A DNA stretch of 38,962 bases from CAYJXJ01 sp964374095 (GTDB lineage: Bacteria > Elusimicrobiota > Elusimicrobia > UBA1565 > UBA9628), in NCBI GenBank assembly GCA_964374095.1, contig CAYJXJ010000020.1:1-38962 (forward strand), given 5' to 3'. Below are positions 1-8,123 of this stretch, in pieces. Numbering within the stretch: position 1 is the stretch's first letter; each line of letters opens with the position of its first letter. Position numbers and translations under genes: made by a program. Below the pieces are notes generated by a model. The model had not been told where the DNA came from, made no database searches, and was given only the letters and a program-made list of their open reading frames with translations.

Positions 1-50
1 AATCTTTCAGCGCACCCCTTAAACCCGTGGCGAATTCATCGCCGCGTGTA

Positions 51-590
51 CTAGAGGTTCTTGCCGAGGATGACGAGGTCCTCGCCTTTGCGGTAGTAGT
101 CCTTGAGGTAGCCTTCCCAGCGGAAGCCCTTGTCGATGTAGAAACGGATGGCGCCCTGGTAGAGGCTGTGGCCGGAGGTGTTGAGGTAGAGCTTGCGCCC
201 CGCCCGGCGGCGCAGAACCCGCTCGATGACGGACAACAGCGCGGCTCCCACCCCGTAGCGGCGGTAGGCCGGCAGGACGTAGGTCCAGGCCAGCCAAAAT
301 ATGCCGCGCGGCTCCTTGGTGTCCGAGAAGTAGCCGCTCACCCCGATCACCGCGTTGCGGCGCGAGATGGCCACGTAGACCTGGTCGCGGGAGCGGGCCT
401 TGGTGTAGAAGTACTCGTCGTAGTAGCGCTTGGCGTAGCGCGCGTCGGATTCATCGTGGGAACGGATCACGGCCAGGGCGGCGGCCTCCTCGTGGCCCAT
501 GATGGGACGAATGCGGATGCTGGAGCGCCCGGCCAGGCCGGGGGCGCGGGGCCGTGGGGAACGCCGGCGGCGCGGGCGTTTGGAGGGCAT
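51..590 (-). CDS. GNAT-family N-acetyltransferase
   Basis: About 179 residues. The GNAT acetyl-CoA signature is visible as YRRYGVGAALL (R-x-x-G-x-G/A) after a core strand (WLAWTYVLPAY), and the C-terminal GAIRFYIDKGFRWEG is the usual last GNAT strand-helix. The family transfers an acetyl group from acetyl-CoA to an amine; the substrate here is unknown. I chose the ATG at 590; a TTG three codons upstream (599) is open but less likely. A weak -10 (TAAGAT, 604-599) lies 8 nt upstream of the ATG, so the mRNA may be nearly leaderless. The first 20 residues are Arg/Pro-rich and precede the fold. It lies 150 bp downstream of the pseudo-GspE gene on the same strand, so co-transcription is possible but not required. 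Confidence 0.85.
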   Translation of the reverse strand: MPSKRPRRRRSPRPRAPGLAGRSSIRIRPIMGHEEAAALAVIRSHDESDARYAKRYYDEYFYTKARSRDQVYVAISRRNAVIGVSGYFSDTKEPRGIFWLAWTYVLPAYRRYGVGAALLSVIERVLRRRAGRKLYLNTSGHSLYQGAIRFYIDKGFRWEGYLKDYYRKGEDLVILGKNL

Positions 591-740
591 CGGGCCCAAT
601 CTTACATATTTAGGCCGGGGGACGGCTTACCAGGGACCAGCAATGCCGAGACGCGGGACGCCATGGAGCGATCCAGAAACCCGCCAATCTCGGGGGCCGC
701 AAGCCGTGGTAGTCTCTATCCCAGCAATTTCCTCTCGGGC

Positions 741-2282
741 TCACGCCGGCTCCGCGGGAAGGTCTACGGCGGAGATCTCGCCGGCGTCGAGCAGGGCCCG
801 GGCCTGCTCGCGGAAGCTCTTGAGCCCGCACGCCGCCATGGCCCGGCGCAAGGCGTCGCCGTCGGCGCCTTGGGCGAGGGCGCGCTCGAGCGCGGGCCCC
901 TTCTCGAGCAGCTCGTAAAGCGGGAGTTCTTCACGGCCGCGCCGGCGTAAAGGATGCTGGTAGATCGCCAAGCGCAGCGTCCGCGCGAGCTGAGCGCGGT
1001 CGACGCCCATATCGAGCAGTCGCGTGACGGCGTCGGCGGCGCCGGCGGTCGGGATATTGACGAGCACCGCGATTCCGTCCTCGGCGCAGTCGAGCGCGCG
1101 CTTGGCCGTCTCTTCATCGCGCAAAATCTCGACGATCATCAGGTCGGGATCGTGGCGCTTGCCGGCATGGATGGCGCTGGCGAAATTGAGTCCGATATCG
1201 ACGTTGATTCGGATGGCGATGGCGCCTTCCGGCAGGCCTTCGGGAGAGCTCGTTACGGCGACGACGACGCGCTCTTGGGCGTTGGCTTCGCGCGCGAGGG
1301 TCTTGAGAAAGTCATTGCCGCGGCGCAGTTCGCCGGCTCCGGCAAGAATGAGGCCGCCGCCGGCGAAGGCCCGGCGCAGCGCGGCGCTTAGCTCCGGCGG
1401 CGCGCCGAGTTCCAGCAAGCTTCGCAGTTTCGGATTTTTCTCCATGATGACAAGATTCACGCTCTCGCCGGCGGCCGTGGGCACGGTGAAGCAGGCGATG
1501 TCGAAAACCCGCTCGCCGCTCTTCAGCGACATCTTCCCATCCTGGGGCCGGCGACGCTCGGAGATATCGAGCTCGGCCATGATTTTGATGCGCGATATCA
1601 GTGCGGAGCCGAAAGCGGCGGGGATCGCGTTCCAGCGCACGAGCGAGCGATCCGGCATGCGCAGCCGGATCAGCGGGGTGCCCGTACCCGGCTGCGGATC
1701 GATATGGATCGCGCCCGCCCCGCGCTTGACGGCGTCTAAGACGAGGAAGTTGAAGATCTTGACGGCGTCCATCTGCAGGCCCGGGTTGTAGTCGGCCGTA
1801 TCGGGCTCAGCCTTGGGAGAAGCGGACTCGGGGGGCGGCGGGGGCTCGGCGTAGGCTTTGCGGATGGCGCGGCCGAGATCCCGGTCCGAGGCCAGGACCG
1901 GACGGACCTCCATCCCGGTGCGCAGCTTGACGTCTTCCACGCCGAGAGCATCGAAGGGGTCCGACACCGCCACGACCAGCTCGGCGTCCTCCACGCGCAG
2001 CGGCAGCAGGCGGTACTGCTCAGCCAGCCGCGCGGGGACGATCTTAAGCGCCTCGATCGGGGGGGCGGGGCCGTCCAATTCCTCGAGGGGCATGCCCGTC
2101 TCGGCGGCCACGGCCTCGAGCAGAAATCGCTCGTCCTTCTGAAAGCGGGCCGCCGCGAGCTCGAGAAAACCCGGGGCGTTCGCGGGCTCGCAGGCGGCGA
2201 ACACGGCGTCGCTTTGGTCTTGCTCGAGCAGCCCGCAAGCCACGAGCAGTTCGCGAAGCTTCTGGTCTCCGGGTCGGCGCAT
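741..2282 (-). CDS. GspE/PilB-like protein with degenerate ATPase motifs
   Basis: 513 residues with the architecture of a type II secretion/type IV pilus assembly ATPase. An MshEN-like N-terminal domain (about 1-145) is followed by a Pro-rich linker and a GspE core with the typical IKIMAELDISERRRPQDGK (233-251) and RLLDMGVD (421-428). The nucleotide site is destroyed. Where family members have GPTGSGKTT this protein has AGAGELRRGNDF (314-325, no GKT). Walker B reads VEILRD instead of VGEIRD (384-389), and the His-box STLHT is VNIPT (408-412). The zinc-binding CxxC motif is absent. The frame is intact over its full length, so this looks like a maintained non-ATPase rather than decay. It starts 4 bp after the macro-DUF4062 gene, so they are probably one transcript. 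Function unknown; a structural or regulatory partner of a secretion ATPase is inference. Confidence 0.85.
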   Translation of the reverse strand: MRRPGDQKLRELLVACGLLEQDQSDAVFAACEPANAPGFLELAAARFQKDERFLLEAVAAETGMPLEELDGPAPPIEALKIVPARLAEQYRLLPLRVEDAELVVAVSDPFDALGVEDVKLRTGMEVRPVLASDRDLGRAIRKAYAEPPPPPESASPKAEPDTADYNPGLQMDAVKIFNFLVLDAVKRGAGAIHIDPQPGTGTPLIRLRMPDRSLVRWNAIPAAFGSALISRIKIMAELDISERRRPQDGKMSLKSGERVFDIACFTVPTAAGESVNLVIMEKNPKLRSLLELGAPPELSAALRRAFAGGGLILAGAGELRRGNDFLKTLAREANAQERVVVAVTSSPEGLPEGAIAIRINVDIGLNFASAIHAGKRHDPDLMIVEILRDEETAKRALDCAEDGIAVLVNIPTAGAADAVTRLLDMGVDRAQLARTLRLAIYQHPLRRRGREELPLYELLEKGPALERALAQGADGDALRRAMAACGLKSFREQARALLDAGEISAVDLPAEPA

Positions 2283-2286
2283 GGCG

Positions 2287-3567
2287 TTATCCTTTGAGCT
2301 CCTTTAAGGCGAGCTCCACCTTTTTGCTCAGATCCTCCGGGCTCGTGAAGAGCCCGCAGGTGTGGGCCTTCATGATCTTCTCGCGGAACTCGAGCAGCTT
2401 CGCGTAGCCCTGCGGGTCAGTCTCCACCATGCCGGCGGTGATCGGGGCGTTCTTGTCCATGACGAACAGGAAGAGACTCTTCCCTCTGGCGACGGCTTGG
2501 TGGTACTCGAGCTCCGTCATAGACATGCCGCTGCAGGGGTCGACATAGCCGTAGCGCATGCCGATGATCGCCACGTAATGGTTGGCCTCGTCGACCTTGT
2601 CGCGGATCAAGGTGGCCGGCGCCTTGGCCGAGGCGGCGAACTCCTCCATGCCGATGAACCTGAGGCCGAGACCGTCGATGAGCTTGCGGACGGCCTGGCG
2701 GTGCGGCTGCAGGTCCATTGAGGTGGAGCTCAGGAATACCGAGCCGGCGGCGCGCGGCGAGACAGGACCGCTCGCCGGAGCCAACTCCGCCTCGTAGCCG
2801 CGCCGCAGCTCCTGAAGCTCGGCTAGTTGCGCGCGAAGACTCGCCAGGGCCGTCTCATCGGCGGGAGAGTCGGCGGTCAAGGCGGGCAGAAGTTGCGCTT
2901 CGAGGTTCTCGCGCCGCGCGTCGAGGTGACGCAGCATGCCGAAGACTTGGCCTCTGCGCTCCTCCGCCGGCGCCTCAAGGCTCAAGCCCGCGGCGGCGCG
3001 CGACGCCAATAGCCCCAGCTTGCGCGCCGCGAAAGTCTCGAAAAGGCCGAAGAAGCTCTCCGCATCCGTTCCCCCGCGTCCCAGATAGAGCTGGACGTCG
3101 AGCGCGACGGGAGACGCCAAGAGCCCGGACACCAAAGCGCCCGCCATCTCCGCGGCCGCGGTCTCGAAGGGGATGCCGGCCACTCCGGTCCCGATGGCCG
3201 GGAAGGCGATCGAGCGGCAACCGAGCAGCGGCAGCAGAATGATCGCCTTCTGGGTCGCCTGCCGCACGATGGCGGCCTGGCCGATGTCGAGCTTGCGCGG
3301 ACCGATCGTCACGGCGTGGAACACGAAACGCGCCTTGAGGTTCCCGCCCGAGGTCACGATGACGTCGCCGGCCTTGGCCGGCACGGCCTTCTGCGCGGCG
3401 GCCACGATCGCGCCGCCCGCGGCAATGCGGATGGCCGCCGAGACCCCGCCGCCCATCGACAGCATGTAATCGTCGGAGCTGACCAGCACCTGCGCCTCGG
3501 ACTTGAGGATGTTCTCGAACGTCAGAGTGATCGTGGACGGCCCGATGCGGTAGGTTCTCGATCCCAT
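2287..3567 (-). CDS. macro domain-DUF4062 fusion protein
   Basis: 426 residues. Residues 1-185 form a macro domain (ADP-ribose-binding fold): MGGGVSAAIRIAAGG (38-52) and AIGTGVAGIPFETAAAEM (124-141) are the two ligand loops. The usual NAAN motif is VSSDD (29-33), so catalytic or binding chemistry may differ. Residues 200-265 are a charged, probably coiled-coil segment. Residues 274-400 are DUF4062: VFLSSTSMDL (277-286), YVAIIGMRYGYV (331-342) and MTELEYHQAVARGKSLFLF (350-368). DUF4062 is a TIR/SLOG-like Rossmannoid often placed at the front of NLR-like or conflict-system proteins; here it is C-terminal and fused to a macro domain. There is no signal peptide, so it is cytoplasmic. An NAD/ADP-ribose-linked sensing or effector role is inference. 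First gene of the minus-strand unit 3567-741. Confidence 0.9.
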   Translation of the reverse strand: MGSRTYRIGPSTITLTFENILKSEAQVLVSSDDYMLSMGGGVSAAIRIAAGGAIVAAAQKAVPAKAGDVIVTSGGNLKARFVFHAVTIGPRKLDIGQAAIVRQATQKAIILLPLLGCRSIAFPAIGTGVAGIPFETAAAEMAGALVSGLLASPVALDVQLYLGRGGTDAESFFGLFETFAARKLGLLASRAAAGLSLEAPAEERRGQVFGMLRHLDARRENLEAQLLPALTADSPADETALASLRAQLAELQELRRGYEAELAPASGPVSPRAAGSVFLSSTSMDLQPHRQAVRKLIDGLGLRFIGMEEFAASAKAPATLIRDKVDEANHYVAIIGMRYGYVDPCSGMSMTELEYHQAVARGKSLFLFVMDKNAPITAGMVETDPQGYAKLLEFREKIMKAHTCGLFTSPEDLSKKVELALKELKG

Positions 3568-3680
3568 GGCCTGACTTTGTAAGATTTAAGCGCGTTGCCG
3601 GGGTTCCATCCGGCGTTTCGGCCATGGTCAGGATAGCCCTTGCTCCCGGTTTTTGTCAAGCTGCGCGCGTTTCAGGCCCC

Positions 3681-3709
3681 TGGACAAGAAGAGCCGCCCA
3701 CCCTATACT
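3681..3709 (+). promoter_or_regulatory. strong sigma70-type promoter of an unassigned transcript
   Basis: TGGACA (3681-3686), 17-nt spacer, TATACT (3704-3709). The predicted start is near 3716. It points away from the macro-DUF4062 gene into the region with no clear gene. Confidence 0.6.
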
Positions 3710-3736
3710 TACCCTGGGTTCTTGCTTGGAGGACCC

Positions 3737-3796
3737 ATGCTCGACGGATATCACGACGGCGCGCCGGCAGCGAGGCTACCGTCCAGCAGAGCTTGA
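3737..3796 (+). CDS. possible 19-residue leader or remnant peptide
   Basis: ATG at 3737 is preceded by GGAGG (3728-3732) at good spacing and lies about 20 nt after the predicted transcription start. The frame stops after 19 codons (begins MLDGYHDGAPAARL). It could be a leader peptide, the start of a frameshifted gene, or chance. No homolog recognised. Confidence 0.25.
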   Translation: MLDGYHDGAPAARLPSSRA

Positions 3797-3857
3797 TCCC
3801 GTTGATCGTGCGGTCCTCGCACCACCGCGGCGCCACTCCCGCCGCCGCGGGGACGAC

Positions 3858-4115
3858 ATGAAACCCCAGGATTACCGCCGTTACTCGGGGGAGTCCTCGG
3901 GTAGACGATCAGTCACGGGGAAATCAAAATCTGGCGGCGGCGGCGGTATTTCACCGGCGCTCACCTCCACCGGTGGAGGTGGTTTGCGAGAACCGCGGGC
4001 GATGGCCGCAAGGGGCAACCCGACTAGACAACGCGGGCGACTCACCGCCCCCGGGGACGCTTACGGCAGGGGGCATCGAGTTGAGTCCTACTCGTTTCAC
4101 AATTTTCTGCCCTGA
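3858..4115 (+). CDS. hypothetical small Gly/Arg-rich protein
   Basis: An 85-codon frame starting MKPQDYRRYSGESSGRR, followed by a glycine-rich stretch. The palindrome 3962-3981 lies inside it. No Shine-Dalgarno sequence precedes the ATG and composition is low-complexity, so coding status is doubtful. It would be the second cistron behind the promoter at 3681. Confidence 0.2.
   Translation: MKPQDYRRYSGESSGRRSVTGKSKSGGGGGISPALTSTGGGGLREPRAMAARGNPTRQRGRLTAPGDAYGRGHRVESYSFHNFLP
3962..3981. repeat. 20-bp perfect palindrome, family ACCTCCAYCGGTGGAGGT
   Basis: Arms CACCTCCACC and GGTGGAGGTG abut with no spacer. The inner 18 bp match the core of the hairpin at 18872-18905 except for one base in the centre. 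No T-tract follows, so it is not a standard terminator. Confidence 0.6.
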
Positions 4116-4141
4116 GCCGAAAATTCAGCATCCTTGCTTCC

Positions 4142-5143
4142 TCAAAACTCCCGGCATGCGGCCAGGGCGAGGTCCGCCCCGGCCGAGCCCGCCGTCAGGG
4201 CCGCGATCGCAAACCGCGTCGTCGCGCCCCGCGCCTCCTGACCCTCCGGCTCGGGCTCGTTGTCGAGCTCGTGAAATGCTTCGGGACAGAACATCCCGCG
4301 CGGCGGGGAGCCCTCGCTGCGCCGGGCCAGGACCCAGTCCCGGACTTGATCCGACTTGGCGTAAGCGTCATGCCCCGCGACCAGGACCAGAGTCGCAAGC
4401 CCCGCGGGCAGAGGGCGATGCGAGCGCTTTGCCTGACCCAGCAGGGACAACGCCAGCCCGGGCAGGAGCATGGGCCGGTTCGGGCTGATCCAACGGTGTT
4501 GAAGGAGAGGATTTCGCGTCAGCGTCCTGTTGGTGACCTTGCCGCCCTCGCCCACGAAAGCGCGGGGCGCCACGGCCGGGGCGAAAAGGATGAGGCCTTT
4601 CAGCGGGCGCAGGCCGCACGCCGCTCCCGGCATGCCGCAGGTCTGCGCGAGCCGCGCCGCGGTCAGCCCGCCCAAGGACCAGCCCGCCAGTAATAAAGGA
4701 CGCTCGCTATCGGTCCTGGTCCACTTTTCGACGGCCACCGCCATGTTCATCAGCGAATCGACCGGCGGGCTCAAGTGAAACCCGGACGAACTCATACCGT
4801 GTCCCGGAAAGTCGAAGGTCACGACCCGCAGACCGGCCTTGACCCACGCTTCAAAGAGCGGGCCGTGGTTGTCGATGCGATCCCCGAAGCCGTGCAGGAA
4901 CAATATGTCGGCGACGGGAGCCCCGGGCGGCGAAATCGTCCAGACCCGCAGTTGGGACGGGCCCTCCGAGGAGTCCATGGTGGACTCTTCGACGTAAAAC
5001 TCACCGACCTTCGGGATGGGAGGGAGCGTGGGTTGGAAACTCAGGGCGCGCAGTTCCTCCAATTCGGGGACAAGCCAAAACGCCGAGGCGTCGCCGGCGC
5101 AAAGCACGCCCGCCAAGACCAGCGACGCGGCAAGGGCCGTCAT
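4142..5143 (-). CDS. exported alpha/beta hydrolase (serine lipase/esterase type)
   Basis: 333 residues from the ATG at 5143. A longer frame exists, but this start gives a clean signal peptide (MTALAASLVLAGVLCAGDASA), so export is likely. The alpha/beta-hydrolase signs are oxyanion-loop HGFG (84-87), nucleophile elbow GWSLGG with Ser156, acid Asp259 in VAGHDAYAKSD, and His291 in AFHEL. The layout resembles monoacylglycerol lipase/serine aminopeptidase (Hydrolase_4) proteins. The reaction would be ester or amide hydrolysis outside the cytoplasm; the substrate is unknown. It is monocistronic and divergent from the small lipoprotein gene at 5282. Confidence 0.85.
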   Translation of the reverse strand: MTALAASLVLAGVLCAGDASAFWLVPELEELRALSFQPTLPPIPKVGEFYVEESTMDSSEGPSQLRVWTISPPGAPVADILFLHGFGDRIDNHGPLFEAWVKAGLRVVTFDFPGHGMSSSGFHLSPPVDSLMNMAVAVEKWTRTDSERPLLLAGWSLGGLTAARLAQTCGMPGAACGLRPLKGLILFAPAVAPRAFVGEGGKVTNRTLTRNPLLQHRWISPNRPMLLPGLALSLLGQAKRSHRPLPAGLATLVLVAGHDAYAKSDQVRDWVLARRSEGSPPRGMFCPEAFHELDNEPEPEGQEARGATTRFAIAALTAGSAGADLALAACREF

Positions 5144-5267
5144 GATCGCCTCATGGAGACATATTGCTAGATAATTAGGGCCGGCGGAAGCGGCCTTGGA
5201 CCCGATCCCGGGAGAAATAGGGACTAGAAACGGCATTGCCCGATCCCCAAGGTCCGAGCCGGTCTGC

Positions 5268-5273
5268 TATACT
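5268..5273 (+). promoter_or_regulatory. -10 element close to the start codon
   Basis: TATACT ends 8 nt before the TTG start at 5282. No good -35 at 16-18 nt. The implied transcript has almost no 5' leader. Confidence 0.45.
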
Positions 5274-5281
5274 CTCGTCCC

Positions 5282-5608
5282 TTGTCCCGAGCACGCCTGA
5301 CGAATCTGTTGCGAACAGGCGCCGTCGCCGCGTGCGCCGCGATCTCCGTCGCCCACGCCGGCTGCGTCCGCTACCGCACCCTCCGCGTCGAGAGCGCGGT
5401 GCCCGCCCGGGTGGAGACCGCGCGCGGGGAGGCGGTCCATTGCCCCGCGACCCCCTGCCGGATCCGAGTGAGCCGCAATTGGCCCTTCGACTCCTCCCTG
5501 CATTTCATCCTATTGCGCGCCACGGCCGCGGACGGCCGCACCGATCAAATGGCGCTCGATACCCACAAGGTGCGCGACGGCCAGAAGGTCGTCTTTTCCT
5601 TTAAGTAG
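5282..5608 (+). CDS. small putative lipoprotein, PEGA-like
   Basis: 108 residues from a TTG start, the only sensible start that keeps the signal peptide. The N-terminus (RTGAVAACAAISVAHAGC) is a signal sequence ending in AGC, a weak lipobox, so Cys28 may be lipidated. The mature part contains a short beta-rich segment resembling PEGA-type folds, with the typical CPATPCRI pair of cysteines. No enzyme motif. It sits alone between divergent (5143) and convergent (5692) neighbours. Role unknown, probably envelope-associated. Confidence 0.65.
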   Translation: MSRARLTNLLRTGAVAACAAISVAHAGCVRYRTLRVESAVPARVETARGEAVHCPATPCRIRVSRNWPFDSSLHFILLRATAADGRTDQMALDTHKVRDGQKVVFSFK

Positions 5609-5691
5609 ACGGCGTCACATCGGGAAGAGCCGATGGACGAGAGTCTCGATGGCGTAGAGGGCGGTGTCCGACGCCGCCCGGGCCGGGGGGC

Positions 5692-6996
5692 TCATCGCAG
5701 CGGCAGAGCGCCGCGCGCGTCCAGGGATTCCGGGAGCAGGGCCGGCGTTTGCTCCCGGTTCTGCAGTCCGGCCGCGTCTTGGACCTTGGGCTTCAGGTAG
5801 TCGTATAAGGACTTCACGGTCACGCGGCCCGACGGGGTCATGGCCGATCCCGACAAACCCTTGAGGAAATAGTAGGTGAAGGCCCCGTGCCCCTTCTCGG
5901 GGATGACCCCCGACACCTCGTCTCCGGCCGCGGCGGTGAACGCCACGATACGCTCCCCCCCCAAGCCCGAACCCAGATCGATCTTTGTCACCAAGGGGCG
6001 CGTACCCTCGGCCAGCACCGAGCGCCCCCCGGCCCCGGAGAAGCAGGAGTCCATGGCGACGATCACCTCGCGGGCCGGCAGGGAGCCCAGGGTCTTGTAG
6101 AGCTTTTCCAGCGGGTAGCCGGTCTTCTTGAGGAAACTCGGGTGACCGTCCCAGGGCAAGAGGTAGGCCCGTTGCGATCCCGGCTCCGGCGCCCCGTGGC
6201 CGGAGAAGTAGAAATAGACCCGGCTCTCGGGCTTGACGTTGCGCGCCAGCCATTCCTCCAGGTAGGCCTCGAGGTTGGACTTCGAGGCCTCGGAGCCGAT
6301 CAAGAACTTCATGTGGCGCGGCGCAACTCCCAGCGCCAGCAGATGCGACCGGACGGCCTGGGCATCGCGCTCCGCGAACTGCGCGGGCGGGAGTTTGTGG
6401 GAGTAGCTCTCGATTCCCACCACCACGGCGAAGGCATTCGGGTCCTCTTCCTTCTTATAATCCGCCCGGTCTACCTCCGATGAGACCGCGGCGGGAGCCG
6501 GAGAGCCAGGCGCCGGCGCCGCCGGGACCGCGACCACGGCCGGCGCCGCCGCGCTCCTGGCCGCAGCCTGCCCGCGCTCCGCGAAAACTTGGACGTTAAG
6601 GTCCGAGCCGGGACGTAAAGCGTTGAGGAGCATCAAGCCCAACTTTTCGGCCTGATGGCACCCCTTCTCTTGGCCCTGGAAGATTCGCGCGCCGCTGTAG
6701 GCGGAATAGACGTCCATGAAGATGGGGTTCCATTTCCAGGTCCCGCTGCAGTTGATCGCGACCATGAGATCACAGCCCTGAGTACTGTACTTGGATGGGA
6801 CCGGCCGAACGGAACGGAAGAAGGCCTGCCCCTTTCGTTCCCCGACAAAATCCGACAGGCTCCTCGGCGAACTCCGGTCGTAGGCGCCGTAGGCGCAGAT
6901 GTCGAGATCCACGTACTCCGCCGGCTCCGGGCCCCGCGTCTGGGCGAGAACCACGGCCGGACTCACGGCAAGGACGAGGCGCAGGAACGACCGCAT
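5692..6996 (-). CDS. exported caspase-fold (C14/metacaspase-like) peptidase
   Basis: 434 residues from ATG 6996, the start that gives a signal peptide (MRSFLRLVLAVSPAVVLAQ). Residues 25-140 form an uncharacterised N-terminal domain with four cysteines. An Ala/Pro-rich linker (about 143-172) follows, then the caspase domain from about 185: core strand FAVVVGIESY, catalytic His267 in YFSGHGAPE and catalytic Cys318 in MDSCFSGAGGR. Both members of the dyad are present, so activity is expected. The family cleaves after Arg/Lys or Asp depending on subgroup; specificity cannot be read here. The signal peptide places it outside the cytoplasm, whereas many bacterial caspase-like proteins are cytoplasmic. 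No adjacent substrate gene is evident. Confidence 0.88.
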   Translation of the reverse strand: MRSFLRLVLAVSPAVVLAQTRGPEPAEYVDLDICAYGAYDRSSPRSLSDFVGERKGQAFFRSVRPVPSKYSTQGCDLMVAINCSGTWKWNPIFMDVYSAYSGARIFQGQEKGCHQAEKLGLMLLNALRPGSDLNVQVFAERGQAAARSAAAPAVVAVPAAPAPGSPAPAAVSSEVDRADYKKEEDPNAFAVVVGIESYSHKLPPAQFAERDAQAVRSHLLALGVAPRHMKFLIGSEASKSNLEAYLEEWLARNVKPESRVYFYFSGHGAPEPGSQRAYLLPWDGHPSFLKKTGYPLEKLYKTLGSLPAREVIVAMDSCFSGAGGRSVLAEGTRPLVTKIDLGSGLGGERIVAFTAAAGDEVSGVIPEKGHGAFTYYFLKGLSGSAMTPSGRVTVKSLYDYLKPKVQDAAGLQNREQTPALLPESLDARGALPLR

Positions 6997-7114
6997 AAGA
7001 AGACGATACAAAACCACGGGCGGGCCGGGAAGGCGAATGGTGGGCCCTTTGGCCTACTTTGCGCTAGGCCCTCAGACCCGGGACGACTTGGCGCTTTGGA
7101 CCCACTCTTGGTTT

Positions 7115-7846
7115 ATGGAAACCCCTCTCCATGCCGTGTCCGTGCTCTCCATCCTGGCCCTCGCCTCCAACGCGGCGTGGGCCCAACGCATCAACTCCCC
7201 AACGCTCGATGCCGCTTGGAGTTCTCCCGCGGAGACCGCCGACCTGCGCGACCGGCTCAAGTCCCGCCCGGGCAAACCCGGACGCCCGGCCTGCCCGGCC
7301 GCGGTCGCGGCCGCGGCCGATCCCGAAGGCCCGGCGGACTGCGACGCGGCGTTCTCCCGGCCGTGGGGGATCGGCGTCTCCGACAAACTGCCGGCGTCCC
7401 CGCGGGCCGCCGCCGCGGCCGGGCCCCTCAACACCGGCTTCCAGGCCCTCGGACCGGCCGGCAAGACCGGCAAGGTCGACGGCCCCGGGAGCCAGGGCAA
7501 CGGCACCTATAAAGTCCACAAGAACGAGCCCTACGAGCTCGGGCTCAACATCGCGACCGGCTACATCAGCGGCACGCTCACGCTCAAGCGCGACGCCGCG
7601 ACCGGCGCCGACACCATCCGCTTCGCCGGTTGGCTCTGGGACCACGGCCGCGGCGCCTGGGGCGCCTTCACCGACACCACCAACGACGTGCGGATCACCT
7701 ACAACGCCCGCAAGGACGAGGGACGCCTGAACTGGACGGAGAACGGCGAGGCCAAGTCCGAGGGCTTCTGGGGCGGCCGCGCCGGGCGGCGCAGCATGAC
7801 CATCGAGGCGGGCGGCGGCTGGAACCACGACTTCAAGCAGGATTGA
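7115..7846 (+). CDS. hypothetical secreted protein
   Basis: 243 residues from ATG 7115. The frame is open further upstream, but only this start begins with a signal peptide (ends NAAWAQ). After a Pro/Ala-rich segment, residues 130-243 look like a beta-rich, Trp/Gly-rich domain (for example FAGWLWDHGRGAWGAF). I recognise no family. Divergent from the caspase gene. No Shine-Dalgarno sequence is seen. Confidence 0.6.
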   Translation: METPLHAVSVLSILALASNAAWAQRINSPTLDAAWSSPAETADLRDRLKSRPGKPGRPACPAAVAAAADPEGPADCDAAFSRPWGIGVSDKLPASPRAAAAAGPLNTGFQALGPAGKTGKVDGPGSQGNGTYKVHKNEPYELGLNIATGYISGTLTLKRDAATGADTIRFAGWLWDHGRGAWGAFTDTTNDVRITYNARKDEGRLNWTENGEAKSEGFWGGRAGRRSMTIEAGGGWNHDFKQD

Positions 7847-7958
7847 CCGGCGGCCGACTGCCGCGCGTAGGGTCAGCGGGGGTGATGCGCCGGATTGTGC
7901 CTGGAGGGCGCGTCCCTGGCGTTCGCGCATTGCCGGCACGCTCTCTCGTAACCGGAGG

Positions 7959-7981
7959 GAACTCGGTCCTGGACCGAGTTC
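7959..7981. repeat. 11-bp inverted repeat with 1-nt centre
   Basis: Arms GAACTCGGTCC (7959-7969) and GGACCGAGTTC (7971-7981) flank a single T. No T-tract follows, so an operator or structured RNA is as likely as a terminator of the upstream gene. Confidence 0.5.
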
Positions 7982-8123
7982 ACCCTGCGCCTCCAATAAC
8001 GGGAAGCGCAGGCCTGGCACCTCGGATTGGCGTCGGGATTAGAATCGACGGTGATTGTCTCGGCGGGGAACGTCCCGGTCCCGGAGCAACCCGAAAATGG
8101 GTGAAGTCGAGGGTTATCGCCTC

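Larger units (their letters stand above)
3568..4141. other. 574-bp region without a convincing protein gene
   Basis: Lies between the macro-DUF4062 start and the hydrolase stop. It holds a consensus-like plus-strand promoter (3681-3709), an apparent Shine-Dalgarno plus ATG leading to only 19 codons (3737-3796), an 85-codon Gly/Arg-rich frame (3858-4115) and a 20-bp palindrome (3962-3981). No riboswitch, tRNA, SRP or RNase P signature was recognised. It could encode a small RNA, a small protein or a decayed gene. Confidence 0.5.

Noticed and set aside
4010..4080. Resemblance to a c-di-GMP-I riboswitch (AGGGGCAACC followed by GGGGACGC)
   Set aside because: Conserved GNRA tetraloop, receptor and remaining helices are not found, and no suitable downstream gene lies on the plus strand.
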